A stretch of DNA of 64,000 nt from positions 310,001 through 374,000 of the forward strand of contig NC_016526.1 of the NCBI RefSeq assembly GCF_000236905.1, given 5' to 3'. Below are positions 11,101-21,850 of this stretch, one piece after another; within the stretch, counting starts at the first letter, position 1; each line of letters begins with the position of its first letter. This DNA is from Tetrapisispora phaffii CBS 4417 (lineage: Eukaryota; Ascomycota; Saccharomycetes; Saccharomycetales; Saccharomycetaceae). The translations under genes and the position numbers were made by a program. The notes beneath the pieces are model-generated. The model made no database searches and was not told the origin of the DNA. It was given only the letters and a program-made list of their open reading frames with translations.

Positions 11101-12798
11101 ATGTAGCTATGCTCCAGGTTAATCGTAATTCTAAGAGGTCCACGCAGGGAATGCGTTTAAACAATTGAACCGTCTACGAGTCCGAAAATATTAATAATTT
11201 CGTTCAATTTCTTCTACTTGCATGAGTGCACTAAACCTTGAAGGTCTGTATATTAGGCTTATCGAAGAATACGAATCCAGAAGTTTAGCGTTCTTGCTTG
11301 ACGCATTTTTTTTTATTGTTGTTTTTTCTTTTCGATATTAATTAATGTTATTGAGATTCGTCGGCTTCAACGAAATTATAAGAAACGTATTCGATCGATC
11401 TATTACGTCTTTTTCTAGTGAACTCTCGTATTAAGTTCAGATGAGAATTTTTTACCTGTGCTGTGTTTTTTAGTTTTTTAAGATGCTTTGTTTTTATTTT
11501 AGAGACAAAACGCTACACGAGATCGCAATTGAAAGTCTTTTTATTAGTGTTGTTGACATTTTTTGTTGTTTTGTGACAGTGTTTCCCCGAGAAATTGTTA
11601 AAGGTCACATTCAAGAACCGTTTTTGTAGACAATCATTTAATTGTTACATTACTAATTTGTGCGGAAGTTACTGGGGGATAAACTCGTTTTTCCACCAGA
11701 ACCAGAAAGCTGAAGCTAACACCAAGAAAAAGAAAAGTTTGAATAAAACAGTACAACATAGATCTCGTAGAATAAATCCACTCACAGGTAATACTGAAAC
11801 ACAACACACCGACGCTTTTCTTTTTATTTTTCCCTTTTAGTTTTCTGGTTTTCACGCTGTATCGGCTTACCGAGAGGAGTCTTAAGATATTGATCATTAT
11901 TATGAGCTGCAGGTAATTAATTTTTATTTAATCTTTTAACTGCAAGCATTTCTGCGGTTACAGTCATTCTGTTGTAGTGAATTCGAAACTTTGAATCTCA
12001 TAAATGAGGGTACATTGAGAATTTTGTTGCGGTGCTAGTAAAACAACGGAGCACTGTCTCAGATCTGGTCGTATCCCAGTTCGTATGGCTTCTGATGTGG
12101 GAAATACATGCATTACACTGAAACATACGTACTATTTCTTTAGAATTACGTAGGAGATGGTTGTTCGACAAATGCGTTTAGAACATCAGATGAAAGGTTA
12201 CCTTTTTTTCGCAAATTCTTCTCAGTGGTTTTCTCCGGACCATCGCAAGTATCTCGTATTTTTGATAAACGAGAGAAACGGTCATTACTGCATTCACAAA
12301 TATTGTATTGGAAAAAATCTAGATTCTGTGTATCTGCATACTACCATATGGTCGGTATGCAACAACACGATAAATGGGCTGTGTCATTTTTAAGTTACAA
12401 CGGCAAGATGTAATTTCGGCAATAAGCGTGATAGTGCTTACCGATGATGATTGAGGTTCTAACAGCACTTTCCTACTACCTTACAAGATTACATGATACA
12501 GACTTATTTGACGCTTGCAATTATTGCATTCTACTTCTGATCTAACTTTAAGGGAACAAACTAATTTCTTGCTTGCATTATTATATGATTTCTAAAAGCA
12601 CCCCCATTGAAAATGTTTTGGCTGTCTGTCAGTTGTTGTCGTTTTCTAGACTGTTACCAAAGATGGTTCGCCACTAACTAAGTTCGAACATTTGTAATTA
12701 TATGATTATATGTGATTAATTGTTCTTACATCTATTTATTGTGAGATAAATGTATGCTATATGTATTATGTATATATGCATGCTAATGATTGTTTAAC

Positions 12799-15111
12799 TT
12801 AAACTGTCATTCTGATTGGTAAGGTTAATGATCTATGGACGTCCTTAGATTGGAATGAAATTACACTTGAGCTATGAGCAGTATTCTTAAATGGTGGCTC
12901 AACAGATATGTGAATAGTGTTGTTTCTGTGGGAATTATCGTTCAAATTAGACGTGTGTTCTTTGTTGAATTCATCAATCATTGAATCAATATCCTTATTG
13001 TTATATCTTGAAAAATTAACTCCATGTGTGGATGATTCACTTTTGATTTTGTTGAGCGATTGGGAATGTGTTAATAAACCCGAAACTGAATTCTCTTGGA
13101 TTGTTGGTAAACTTGACCTTTCTTTCTCTTCCTTCTGTAAGGTAGACTCTTGTAAGTTTTTGACCTCTAATCTTAGTTTGATTCTTTGATAGATTACTTG
13201 GGAGAAATAATCAGAAAAAGTATTTTTGAGTTCGTCACTGTTTTTATTTCTTTTGCCATCCATATCTTCTTCTGCCAATTCTGTTTCAATACTAGAGTTG
13301 TCATTTAAACTGACAAATTCGGTGTCATCATCTAAATATGAATCGGAATCCTCCAAATATGAGTCCGTCTCATTCTCCAAAACCTTCAGTTTGTTCGAAA
13401 TTTTTTCTGAGTTTACTGAGTGCATACCATTGGATGTGTCGATAATATATTCATCAGTTTCACTTTTGCCAAACTCATTTTCACTTTTTCCAGTATCTTC
13501 GTCTTCTGTCTCTTCTTTGATTGGATAATAGTGCTTCATAGTTAATGGGATAACTTTGTTTTTGACAACAATTGATGGTTCTCTCATTAACGAGTTCAAT
13601 GAAGATACGCCAGATGATCTTGTCAATCTTGAATTTGTTCTTTTTGCTTCCGAATTAATACCATCCAGAGGAGAAACATTGTTCTTTGATAAGTCACTGT
13701 TCTTTGATAATGTTTTAGTAAGAAAGGTATTATTCAGAAGTTTTGAAGACACCGATGAAGTAGTAAATACAGATGCTGCTCTTCTAATTGATGATGGCGT
13801 TCGTCTCAACGAAGCAGTCTTAGTAACAATATCAGATTCATTTGTTTCAGAAGAAATTGGTTGTGATTCGTTGACCTTTGTAGGATTAATGGACATTTTT
13901 TCAAATTTTGAGTTTTTTGCTAGCACAGGTTCTAAAGATTTATGTGATTTACTTTTATTTGAAGTTGGATATTGATTTCCTTTTGTTCTTTGAATATGTG
14001 AAGTTAATTGGATGGTGCTGTTAGAATCAGATTTTTTCATATCATTCCTGTGCTTCAATTTCTTTCCATACACATTTAAATTAGAGTTAAAAGTGTTACT
14101 CCTACTGATTCTTTTACTTTTGTTAGTTTTATAGTTATTTTTTTCTTTAAAACTGAATAGTTTTTTTCTTAATACAAGTCCTAATTTCTCCAGACATTTT
14201 CCAAATTTAATAGCTAGCATTGTGAAGAATTGAAGTAAGCCTCCCTTACATCTCACGGCATTAGATCTCTTTAGTTGAGAAACCCGTTTACCACTTGAGT
14301 TTACTGGTGATTTATAGATGGAAGATGCATACCTGGACGAAGAGGAGGATGAAGAAGAACTCACTCTCTTGATTGTTGGTTTCCTTCCCAGTTTACCTTC
14401 AACGTGAGGTCTAAATGCTACTGAGTTTCTTGAATCCCTTCCAAAAGATTCTGAGGACTCAATCCTATATGCTAGAGATTCTCCCTTTGGAATAAAGGAG
14501 GTTTCAGATAAACCAGTTCTCTCAGTCTGTTTAGTTACATCATTAGAATCGTGATTGTTACCATCGTTATCCCTCTGTTGCAATCTTGGAGATGCTTCAA
14601 AAAATAGGTTTTCGTTCGAGGTTATTCGTTCTGGTGCTAATGTATGACGAAATTGAGTATTATTGCCTATGTTAGAAACATTTTCATTTTCATTGTGTAT
14701 GTAATAATCACTTACTACATTTGAACCAATGTTTTTATTATTTTTATAGAACTGAGATTGCATAGATGTAGTATTATCTGAAATGTTGGCAAATGAGTAA
14801 TAACCATTCGAAGAATGAGCATTCGATTGTGAAGTGTAGTCTGATAATATTTGAGATTGTGTGTCGAAAGTGTCATTTTCTGAATCGTTGGTTTCTTTGT
14901 TTAAACTTTGAGACAGCCCCATTTCTTTTTCAGAAAATTTTGTAGCACCATCATTGATATTATCATTTAATAAATGATGATTATTTAATTCTGGCTCTTG
15001 CAGGTTTGTATTTGGTAAACTTTCAATTGAAGGGAATTTAAAATCCATTTGAGTTCCGTTGAATGATTTTGTCTTTGTTCTGGTAGGTGTTCTTAATAAC
15101 GTATGGGCCAT
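12799..15111 (-). CDS. AIM44: Aim44/Gps1-like bud-neck regulator
   Basis: Aim44 (Gps1) sits at the bud neck of S. cerevisiae and controls Rho1 and Cdc42 during and after cytokinesis. This frame codes 770 residues (758 in S. cerevisiae). The N-terminal block TPTRTKTKSFNGTQMDFKFP is what I recall as the conserved start of the family. The rest is a mostly disordered, Ser/Asn-rich protein with a serine run (RVSSSSSSSSSRY, near 245), a basic section with LKRSNAVRCKGGLLQFFTML near 283-302, and an acidic part near 545-625. No enzymatic domain is seen. Its place after PET20 matches YPL158C, which supports the call more than similarity does. Confidence 0.85.
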   Translation of the reverse strand: MAHTLLRTPTRTKTKSFNGTQMDFKFPSIESLPNTNLQEPELNNHHLLNDNINDGATKFSEKEMGLSQSLNKETNDSENDTFDTQSQILSDYTSQSNAHSSNGYYSFANISDNTTSMQSQFYKNNKNIGSNVVSDYYIHNENENVSNIGNNTQFRHTLAPERITSNENLFFEASPRLQQRDNDGNNHDSNDVTKQTERTGLSETSFIPKGESLAYRIESSESFGRDSRNSVAFRPHVEGKLGRKPTIKRVSSSSSSSSSRYASSIYKSPVNSSGKRVSQLKRSNAVRCKGGLLQFFTMLAIKFGKCLEKLGLVLRKKLFSFKEKNNYKTNKSKRISRSNTFNSNLNVYGKKLKHRNDMKKSDSNSTIQLTSHIQRTKGNQYPTSNKSKSHKSLEPVLAKNSKFEKMSINPTKVNESQPISSETNESDIVTKTASLRRTPSSIRRAASVFTTSSVSSKLLNNTFLTKTLSKNSDLSKNNVSPLDGINSEAKRTNSRLTRSSGVSSLNSLMREPSIVVKNKVIPLTMKHYYPIKEETEDEDTGKSENEFGKSETDEYIIDTSNGMHSVNSEKISNKLKVLENETDSYLEDSDSYLDDDTEFVSLNDNSSIETELAEEDMDGKRNKNSDELKNTFSDYFSQVIYQRIKLRLEVKNLQESTLQKEEKERSSLPTIQENSVSGLLTHSQSLNKIKSESSTHGVNFSRYNNKDIDSMIDEFNKEHTSNLNDNSHRNNTIHISVEPPFKNTAHSSSVISFQSKDVHRSLTLPIRMTV

Positions 15112-16060
15112 ATTACTTATCCTTCTGACTATCTAGTATGAATATATAATAAAGAGATGTTGACTATTAATATATATAATGCACTTGCAAGAAATGTAAA
15201 GTTACATTTCAGATCATGACAGAAAGACCTCTTATATATATGTCTGTATGCATATATGTATATATATTCAAATTATACAGGAATACAGATAAACTCAGCA
15301 TCAAATTAAAAATATTATAATATTCTCCTGGTCATTGATTCAATATATTATTATATTTAAACTCAATGCTTGATCTCCCTTAACTGTAACTGGAAAATAA
15401 AGGCATATAATTAATAAGATGGCTGTTTCGAAACTTTGATTTAATCAAATAGTAATCAGGAAAAAGAAGAATTGTACAGTCGATTTCTAGAGTATGTCCC
15501 TTTTAGGAAACGTAATTGATTGAAGTGTTTTTTTTGTTGTCAACCTTAAACAATTTCGAAAGAATGAACAGAAAGTATGTAGAGCAGTAGGCGGGTAACA
15601 GGAAACATTCGAAGAAGACAACCAGCCATTCAATTATAATCTTCATGTTTGTGTGCAAAGTTAAGACCTTAGAGGGTGATATGTATACGTCAAATATCAA
15701 AGGAGTTAGAGGTTGGTTACTTTGTTTAGATTCTGTAGATCAAGATCATTAATCTATAGGGTGAGATCATTGAAAATATTACACAATAATAAATCTTTAT
15801 ACTCTCTTGTAAAAAAGAAAATTATTTTAGTTTTAATCTATTAACTTATGGTATGTATATATATTACATGTACCTAAATTAAAATAGTACTAATATAAAA
15901 TATGATTATGAAAAATGCCCAAGTGGTATATGTATGCAAACATTATTGTAGAAAGAAAAAATACACCAGAATATAATTGTATTCTAATTGCTACCCCGTA
16001 GAATTAGAAGTCATTGAAATTGTATATTGGTAGATAAAATCCTTTTAAAACTCAATTAGT
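15112..16060. other. intergenic AIM44-PRM4
   Basis: 949 A/T-rich bases hold the AIM44 promoter and the PRM4 3' end. Short TATATA tracts occur (15169, 15258). No gene or RNA is recognised. In S. cerevisiae TGS1 lies at this point and is absent here. Confidence 0.55.
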
Positions 16061-17032
16061 TTATGAGTTAGATGGACTATCCTTTTTAGAGATCATGACA
16101 GAATCGCCTGCTAAGTTCTTTAGCTTTTGCAGTAATAGTCCTTCGTTGTGAAGTTTGTGGAAATTCTTGTTAGAACTTGTTACAAAGGATACACCATTTA
16201 TTACTAAGAATGGGACCTCTAATTGATCGTCCTTATGGTAACCTAACTGGTTGGTTAGGATTTTCTTTTTTGCAATGTAGTCGTGCAATAATGCACCTTG
16301 TACGTGTCTATCTAAATCGACAATAGCAATTTCTGGTAATATTTCATAACTGTTCAATAATAATTTTTTAATTTCATTTGATTGAGAGTCTGAAGATTTC
16401 ATGAATAAAACCACTCTAGAAGTGTTGATTATTTCTTTGTAGTTAGCCGCAGCATCAAATGCAGCATTTTTATAAGCATTAATGTCATATTTGTCATTAT
16501 TACGGTTATTTTTATTTTCACCTTTATTGGGTGAATTACTATTTTTGTTGTTTGATTCAATGTTATCCTTGTCCTCAGCATAACCGTTGTTATAATCATT
16601 TGGAGCTTGAACTGCAGTTGGTTTGGTGTTAATATGTTGAGATGTCATTGAATGTTTTGAGTTTACAAGGTTCATACCATTTCTAATGGTAGAAATTTGT
16701 TCCTCAACCTTAATTGAATTCAATTCGATTTCTTGTTTAGAATTTCCACCATGTTTAATTACATTGGCGTTTGAATCATCAAGTAACGATGAAGTTGATT
16801 TGTCATTAACCAATGGCGACAAATTATCAGAACTTATATACGTGTAAGATAAATATCCCATTAGAAACAATGAGAGAATAGTCATCGAAATGACTGTAAA
16901 ATTCTTTCTTTGTTTTAATTTTCTTTGAATTTTCTTAGTAGTTTCCTTTCCCATTTTTAAAGTACTTTGAGTCTTACGTGTGTTTTTTTTAAATGTCCTC
17001 TTATTCAATAAATTTCTTAGGAATAATAACAA
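16061..17032 (-). CDS. PRM4: Prm4-like membrane protein with degenerate thioredoxin-fold domain
   Basis: The 323-residue protein has a basic cytosolic N-terminus, one membrane segment at about 45-66 (FTVISMTILSLFLMGYLSYT), an Asn/Lys-rich linker, and a C-terminal domain (about 205-310) shaped like a glutaredoxin: INTSRVVLFMKSSDSQS, then PEIAIVDLD, then LEVPFLVINGVSF. The position normally holding the active-site cysteines reads KSSDSQS, so it lacks redox cysteines. S. cerevisiae Prm4 (284 residues) is pheromone-induced and has one membrane segment. Position between AIM44 and RAD53 fits YPL156C. Translation could also begin at Met27 (MGKETTKK), giving a shorter cytosolic tail. Confidence 0.75.
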   Translation of the reverse strand: MLLFLRNLLNKRTFKKNTRKTQSTLKMGKETTKKIQRKLKQRKNFTVISMTILSLFLMGYLSYTYISSDNLSPLVNDKSTSSLLDDSNANVIKHGGNSKQEIELNSIKVEEQISTIRNGMNLVNSKHSMTSQHINTKPTAVQAPNDYNNGYAEDKDNIESNNKNSNSPNKGENKNNRNNDKYDINAYKNAAFDAAANYKEIINTSRVVLFMKSSDSQSNEIKKLLLNSYEILPEIAIVDLDRHVQGALLHDYIAKKKILTNQLGYHKDDQLEVPFLVINGVSFVTSSNKNFHKLHNEGLLLQKLKNLAGDSVMISKKDSPSNS

Positions 17033-17649
17033 TAAGTGAGACTTTCTAAATGACCTTCTTTTATATTAGCAGTAAATTCTGAGAAGTGATATATAATAAA
17101 TCTTACTAAACAAACCTTCCCTGCGGTTTCTTTCTTTTTTTGGCGCTATTATGTTGTTATTAAAGGGGCTATTTTAAATTGACATAACTTAGCAATGAAA
17201 AAAACCATAGACGTCGATAGTCTTATTAATATCGTTTTACTTATATATAAAAGTACTGATAAATTCTAAGAATTAAAAAATAAAAAATTACATTGCTACC
17301 TACCATTAATAATGTGTGGTTTTTTGCTCTGTTTTACATTTATTGTATGCTTTCAGTGTACTTAAAACCACAAGTTGGCGCGCATTCCGCAATGACTAGT
17401 TATTTTTCAACAATTCGGAACCTCTACGAAATTTACCATCTCTTTAAAACAGATGAAAACCGGTATACAAAGAAAAAGTGTTTAAAATGACCAAAACTAA
17501 TATTTGGAGATAACCCGATTTGGAGACTTCTCTTAATTAGTTAAAAGTCTAGAATAATTAAAACACACACTATATAACAAAAACAGGCTTAAAGTTATAC
17601 AATTGTTAGAAGATATCCAGGATTTCATTTTTTTTATTTTTATTTTTAG

Positions 17650-17683
17650 TGTTCCATACATAGTTACAACTATGTATGGAACA
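17650..17683. repeat. near-perfect 34-base palindrome
   Basis: Arms of 16 bases (left arm TGTTCCATACATAGTT) flank a two-base centre (AC at 17666-17667); the right arm is the exact reverse complement. It lies in a gene-free stretch. It could form a hairpin or cruciform, or bind a dimeric protein. Confidence 0.9.
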
Positions 17684-17870
17684 GCACTGCTACCAAGAAA
17701 CAGAATACTATCTTGTTTTTGTGCTCCAGTTTCAAAAAGAGTAATGATCAAAAACACTCCATGTACATTATCTTTCAGTTTCTTCCGCAGTGGGTCTCTC
17801 TGCCACGAAGGCTTGATTGAAACAGTCGGGTTTATTCCTGCAATCAATACGAAACACAATTTTTCACATG

Positions 17871-17911
17871 GAGTACTTAACTTTCTTATGATAAAAATAG
17901 GTTAAGTACTC
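17871..17911. repeat. 11-base inverted repeat with 19-base loop
   Basis: GAGTACTTAAC at 17871-17881 and its exact reverse complement GTTAAGTACTC at 17901-17911 frame a 19-base spacer. It lies 190 bases from the larger palindrome. Confidence 0.85.
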
Positions 17912-18080
17912 TAACTCTTCTTCTTCTGGCAAGGCTTTGATCATATTTGCATTGGTGGATATTTATATCTCATTACTATGTCTCTTGCTTATAGTTCTCC
18001 AAACAATTTCAATTCTTCTAACAAACTGAGGTAGACAAAGTCTTATATTGAAAAAAAACATTTAGTGTTAGCCTTCCGTT

Positions 18081-18098
18081 TACGTGTACGTGTACGTG
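18081..18098. repeat. triplicated TACGTG hexamer
   Basis: Three head-to-tail copies of TACGTG give a cluster of ACGTG cores of the kind bound by bHLH factors such as Pho4 and Cbf1. It lies 1.0 kb upstream of PRM4 and 1.2 kb past RAD53, so its target is unclear. Confidence 0.6.
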
Positions 18099-19312
18099 TT
18101 CAGAAAGACAGGGTTTAATTTTTTACCTAAATAGGCATTCATCCATCGTGAGTGGGTGGAGTCTTCCTGTGGAATCGCCATAGAAGTGTTTTTCTTTTTT
18201 ATTATATGACCAAACTAGTAACAGCTTGGCTTTATGATAGTTTTATGGGTTTGGGGTTTCGTAATGTGGTACGGCTGTTTCTTTGTTAACAATACAAATA
18301 TCACAAGTTTTTTACACGAAATTACACAAAAATACAAAAACACAAAAATATAAATCTAAATTTATTTATGGAATTCGGAAAAGTTTATTATTCCATTATT
18401 ATCGTACAGTTTAACCGTAGAAATAGATACATACACAACAGATATAAGCCATAATTAGAAATCCTAATTTACTCTATATCGTTTCCGTTTGCGGTTGCTG
18501 AATCTATTATATTCAGTCTTGGCACAGTGACAACTGACTAGGTTCACTCTTTCCCTCTCTTTGCATCATAACTTTTACTGCTCTATAGTAGACCCTCATC
18601 GTTTCCAACGGTCATAGGGTAGAACTGTCTATTTCGCATTTTCAACAAGATATATACATTCACACATGTATAATAGATACATGCGTCTACATATGCATAC
18701 CTTTTCCGCTTTATGTTGCTTATGCAACAGATAAAGGTAACTAGAAATCTCTCTGGCTGGCTATCGTATATTCTATATTGTTGGGCTAGCTATTTCTTTT
18801 CATCTCTATCTCGAAAAAGGAATTGATCTTGAAAAATCTTCTTTTTTTATGAACTAGAAGAACCTGATACTAAACAATTAATTAAACTTCTCATTGGCTT
18901 CCCAATGAGTATTAAATAAACTTTAACTAATATATTGAATTATTACTACCGGTTTTGTTTCCCGTTCCAATGAGGTAGGTTCATGTGCATTTTTGGATTT
19001 AATTAATCCCTATCTAAACATAACAAAAGGTCAGATGCTGTTCCCCATTTAGATAGTTCGGAGTTTAAGCGAGTAGAATAGAGACAGTTTTTTAGGGTAA
19101 CGATATATAGTTATATACGTAATAATTACTCAAAAAAACTATCGTTAATGGAAAACAGGACTATGCCTCATGAGTATTTTAACTTTTAATAAATTTGAAT
19201 AATTGGACTTATCAATTATAGTGTTTTTAAGATTTATTATGCAAAGTGTACATATCTAAATTAAACTGTCGATGGTATGGATGTTGTTTCCCCGGAGCTC
19301 GTGTTTTTCTTA

Positions 19313-21850
19313 TTAAATGAACTGTAAATTATCAGCATTTTTCTCAGTTGGATCCAATTTGGCTCTTTTCACCTTTTTATTTGGGTCGTTTTGTGATTGT
19401 GATAAACTAACAGAATGAACTCTTCTCAATTTATTACTGTTACTAGTATTACCGTCTACTTGTTTCACTGGAGTTACAGATTCAGATAAAAATTCAGGTT
19501 CTTGATGCAAACGGTCCATAAGATTCTGGTCGTCGGTGCTCAAAGGTGCGACAATATCTTGAACTCTGTCGTTCGTATGATCACTTTCGTTTCGTTGTAG
19601 TTGTGGTAAGCCAACATCTTGTTGGGAAGATATTTGCCTGTTATTAGCCCTCTTCATGGACATCATCTGCATTAATCTCGTCACTAAATTCTGCTCGTCT
19701 GCCCTTTGTGGAACAATTTGAAGATCATTAGCGTTATCTGGTTTAGAACCGTCGTTGAATAGACCTACGGTATCATTGATTTCAACTTTGAATCCTATTA
19801 CAAAGTTATGGTTCTTGTCCCAAACGATCTTTATCTCATCACCATCATGTAATAACCTCTTGTAACCGGCTTGTATTTTGACATTGTTTATGTAACTCAC
19901 GTTAGTACCACTGTGACAATACCAAATATCATCTAAACCTTGGGCAGGTGATTCATAAAAGCTATTACCAACGATGTGTCTATTTTTTAAAAGGAAGCAG
20001 TGAACTTTAGATAATCTATTATCCTCGATTCTGCAGTTACAATCGTCAGTTCTGCCAATGAAAAATGGATTAATACCTTGTTTTATTTCAATTGATTCCT
20101 GAATCGAACTTTCCTCGAGAGGATGTAACGTCAAAAATAGATTGTTATTATTCTTTTTAATTCTCCTTTGTTGTTGAAACTCTGTGGCTCTAGGTTGCAT
20201 ATATTGAACTGGTGCTCTAGTTGGTATTTTAAATCCTTTGAATTGACTTGCGGAAAATTCTTCTTCTTTTTCTTCTTCTTCTTTTTCTTCTTCTTCTTTG
20301 ATCTTTTGCATTTGTAATTTCTTTTGTTGTCTCATGAATTCATACTGCGCATCATCCATACTTTCTAATATTTTTTGCTGTGATAACGACTGTGATAATG
20401 AGACCTGTGATAATTGGCTATCTGTTTTGCTCCCATTATATGATTGATTCAAATACCCCATCTTAATCCAGGGGTGTTGTAAAGCCCTTTCTGCTGAGAG
20501 TCTATCATTTGGATTTACCTGTAAAAGTGAGTCAATGAAATTTCTAGCTTCATCTGAGATTCGGAAATCCTTTAAAGGACCTTCATGATAAGAACCATTT
20601 CTAACCTGTTTGTAAAGCTGTTCTTGAGTAGATCCACTGAATGGTAAATGACCTGTTAAAATTACATATACAAGGCAGCCTATCGACCACATATCAACTA
20701 ACGAGGAATATTCATTCCTTTCTTCATTTTCTTCTAAATTATTGCTACCACTAATGATTTCAGGGGCAACATATGCAAGTGTACCGCAAAATGTTTTCAT
20801 AAAAGTTCCATTTCCTTGTACTTTGGCTAGACCAAAATCAGTAATTTTGACCAACACGGGGTCATCTTGTTCAATTAAAATGTTATCAGGTTTTAGATCC
20901 CTATGACTAATGCATTTGGAATGTATATATTTCACAGCTTCTAAAATCTGTCTAGTGATTTCCCTGCCTGCATCCTCCCCAACTGATCCATGGGCTGCGA
21001 CAAAATCCATTAAATCTCCTCCTGATACAAATTCCATCAGCAGATAATAACTTTCTTCGTCTTCATAAAATCCTTTTAATCTGACTATTCTTGGATGATC
21101 TAATTTCCTCAATACTTCTAACTCCCTCGTAACACCATCCATGTTCCCCATTACTTTTCTTTTGCTTATAATTTTAACTGCAAATGTTTTACCAGTACTT
21201 CTCTCTACTGCTTTTTTAACAATTGCAAAGGCACCTTGTCCTACAACTTCATCTTTAATTGTAAAATCTTTGAATATACCTAACGGTTTTATACTTTTAA
21301 TATTTGATGATTGAAATTTCGATGAACTTCCAGCTTCTATACCATTATCCATACTTGCTCTTGATTTATTCATCTTGTAGTTTTTCAAATTTTCTGCAAA
21401 TTTATCATTGATGAAGAGTACTAATGAAAGGACATCTGATGCTACACCTAAACCTACAGTTATTTCATCACCTTGTGATATTATTTGATTTCTATTTTTT
21501 TCTAGTTTTTCACCGTTCAACCATGTTCCATTTGTTGATATATCTTTGATAAGTAAATTTCCGTCTTCTCCTAAAAGCAATTGAAAATGTTTATTTGATA
21601 GCCTATTGATGTCTCCCAAATGATAATCACATTTGGGATTTCTACCAAAAATCCAAACCTTTTTTATGGATTGCTTCTCTTTAATTACTTGATCTATGTC
21701 AGCTCTTAGATCTCGGATCTGGATTTGACCAGAAGTACAAATGACTCTGCAAACAATATTATCATCAATTCGTTCCTGGGAGAATTTATCTATTAGAAAT
21801 TTCTGCGTTGCTTGTGTTGCCTGTTGCGTGGGTTGTGTGCCTCCATTCAT
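19313..21850 (-). CDS. RAD53: DNA-damage checkpoint kinase Rad53 (CHK2 family)
   Basis: Rad53 is the effector kinase of the S-phase and DNA-damage checkpoints. The 845 residues (821 in S. cerevisiae) show four TQ sites in the first 16 residues, an N-terminal FHA domain with binding Arg70 (WIFGRNPKCDYHL, SNKHF, NGTWLNG), and a kinase domain: G-loop GQGAFAIV 204-211, Lys226, HRDLKPDN from 316, DFG 338-340, APE 362-364. A second FHA domain centres on Arg600 (NPFFIGRTDDCNC). The C-terminus has a basic KKVKRAK signal for nuclear import. An unusual Glu/Lys run occupies about 518-531. Everything needed for activity is present. PRP46 follows downstream in map order, without the RRD2 found between them in S. 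cerevisiae. Confidence 0.98.
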   Translation of the reverse strand: MNGGTQPTQQATQATQKFLIDKFSQERIDDNIVCRVICTSGQIQIRDLRADIDQVIKEKQSIKKVWIFGRNPKCDYHLGDINRLSNKHFQLLLGEDGNLLIKDISTNGTWLNGEKLEKNRNQIISQGDEITVGLGVASDVLSLVLFINDKFAENLKNYKMNKSRASMDNGIEAGSSSKFQSSNIKSIKPLGIFKDFTIKDEVVGQGAFAIVKKAVERSTGKTFAVKIISKRKVMGNMDGVTRELEVLRKLDHPRIVRLKGFYEDEESYYLLMEFVSGGDLMDFVAAHGSVGEDAGREITRQILEAVKYIHSKCISHRDLKPDNILIEQDDPVLVKITDFGLAKVQGNGTFMKTFCGTLAYVAPEIISGSNNLEENEERNEYSSLVDMWSIGCLVYVILTGHLPFSGSTQEQLYKQVRNGSYHEGPLKDFRISDEARNFIDSLLQVNPNDRLSAERALQHPWIKMGYLNQSYNGSKTDSQLSQVSLSQSLSQQKILESMDDAQYEFMRQQKKLQMQKIKEEEEKEEEEKEEEFSASQFKGFKIPTRAPVQYMQPRATEFQQQRRIKKNNNNLFLTLHPLEESSIQESIEIKQGINPFFIGRTDDCNCRIEDNRLSKVHCFLLKNRHIVGNSFYESPAQGLDDIWYCHSGTNVSYINNVKIQAGYKRLLHDGDEIKIVWDKNHNFVIGFKVEINDTVGLFNDGSKPDNANDLQIVPQRADEQNLVTRLMQMMSMKRANNRQISSQQDVGLPQLQRNESDHTNDRVQDIVAPLSTDDQNLMDRLHQEPEFLSESVTPVKQVDGNTSNSNKLRRVHSVSLSQSQNDPNKKVKRAKLDPTEKNADNLQFI

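Larger units (their letters stand above)
10726..12798. other. 2.1 kb gene-free stretch with assembly gap
   Basis: Between the start of PET20 and the end of AIM44 no gene can be supported. The frames present are under 90 codons and lack any recognisable motif. A TA run at 11002-11029 directly precedes a 66-base run of N. In S. cerevisiae PET20 and AIM44 are direct neighbours, so nothing is obviously missing, but the gap may hide sequence and its true size is unknown. Bases 11101-12700 are somewhat richer in G+C than other spacers. Confidence 0.5.
17033..19312. other. 2.3 kb gene-free stretch PRM4-RAD53 with inverted repeats
   Basis: S. cerevisiae has KIP2 and PEP4 here; neither is recognisable. 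Overlapping frames of 100 and 108 codons on opposite strands near 17.6-17.9 kb have no motif and straddle a palindrome. The stretch contains two strong inverted repeats (17650-17683 and 17871-17911), a triplicated TACGTG (18081-18098), and an 8-bp stem with 4-base loop (18890-18909). It may be the decayed remains of lost genes plus the PRM4 promoter. Confidence 0.5.

Noticed and set aside
10726..12798. Possible centromere or lost gene in the spacer around the gap
   Set aside because: I could not find a CDEI/CDEIII-like pair flanking an A/T block, and S. cerevisiae has no centromere here.
17533..17905. Frames of 108 (minus) and 100 (plus) codons around the palindrome
   Set aside because: They overlap on opposite strands, have erratic composition and read through the inverted repeat; no recognisable domain.
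18890..18909. 8-bp stem with 4-base loop considered as a terminator
   Set aside because: Hairpin terminators are not used by yeast RNA polymerase II, and RAD53 ends to the right on the other strand; likely chance.
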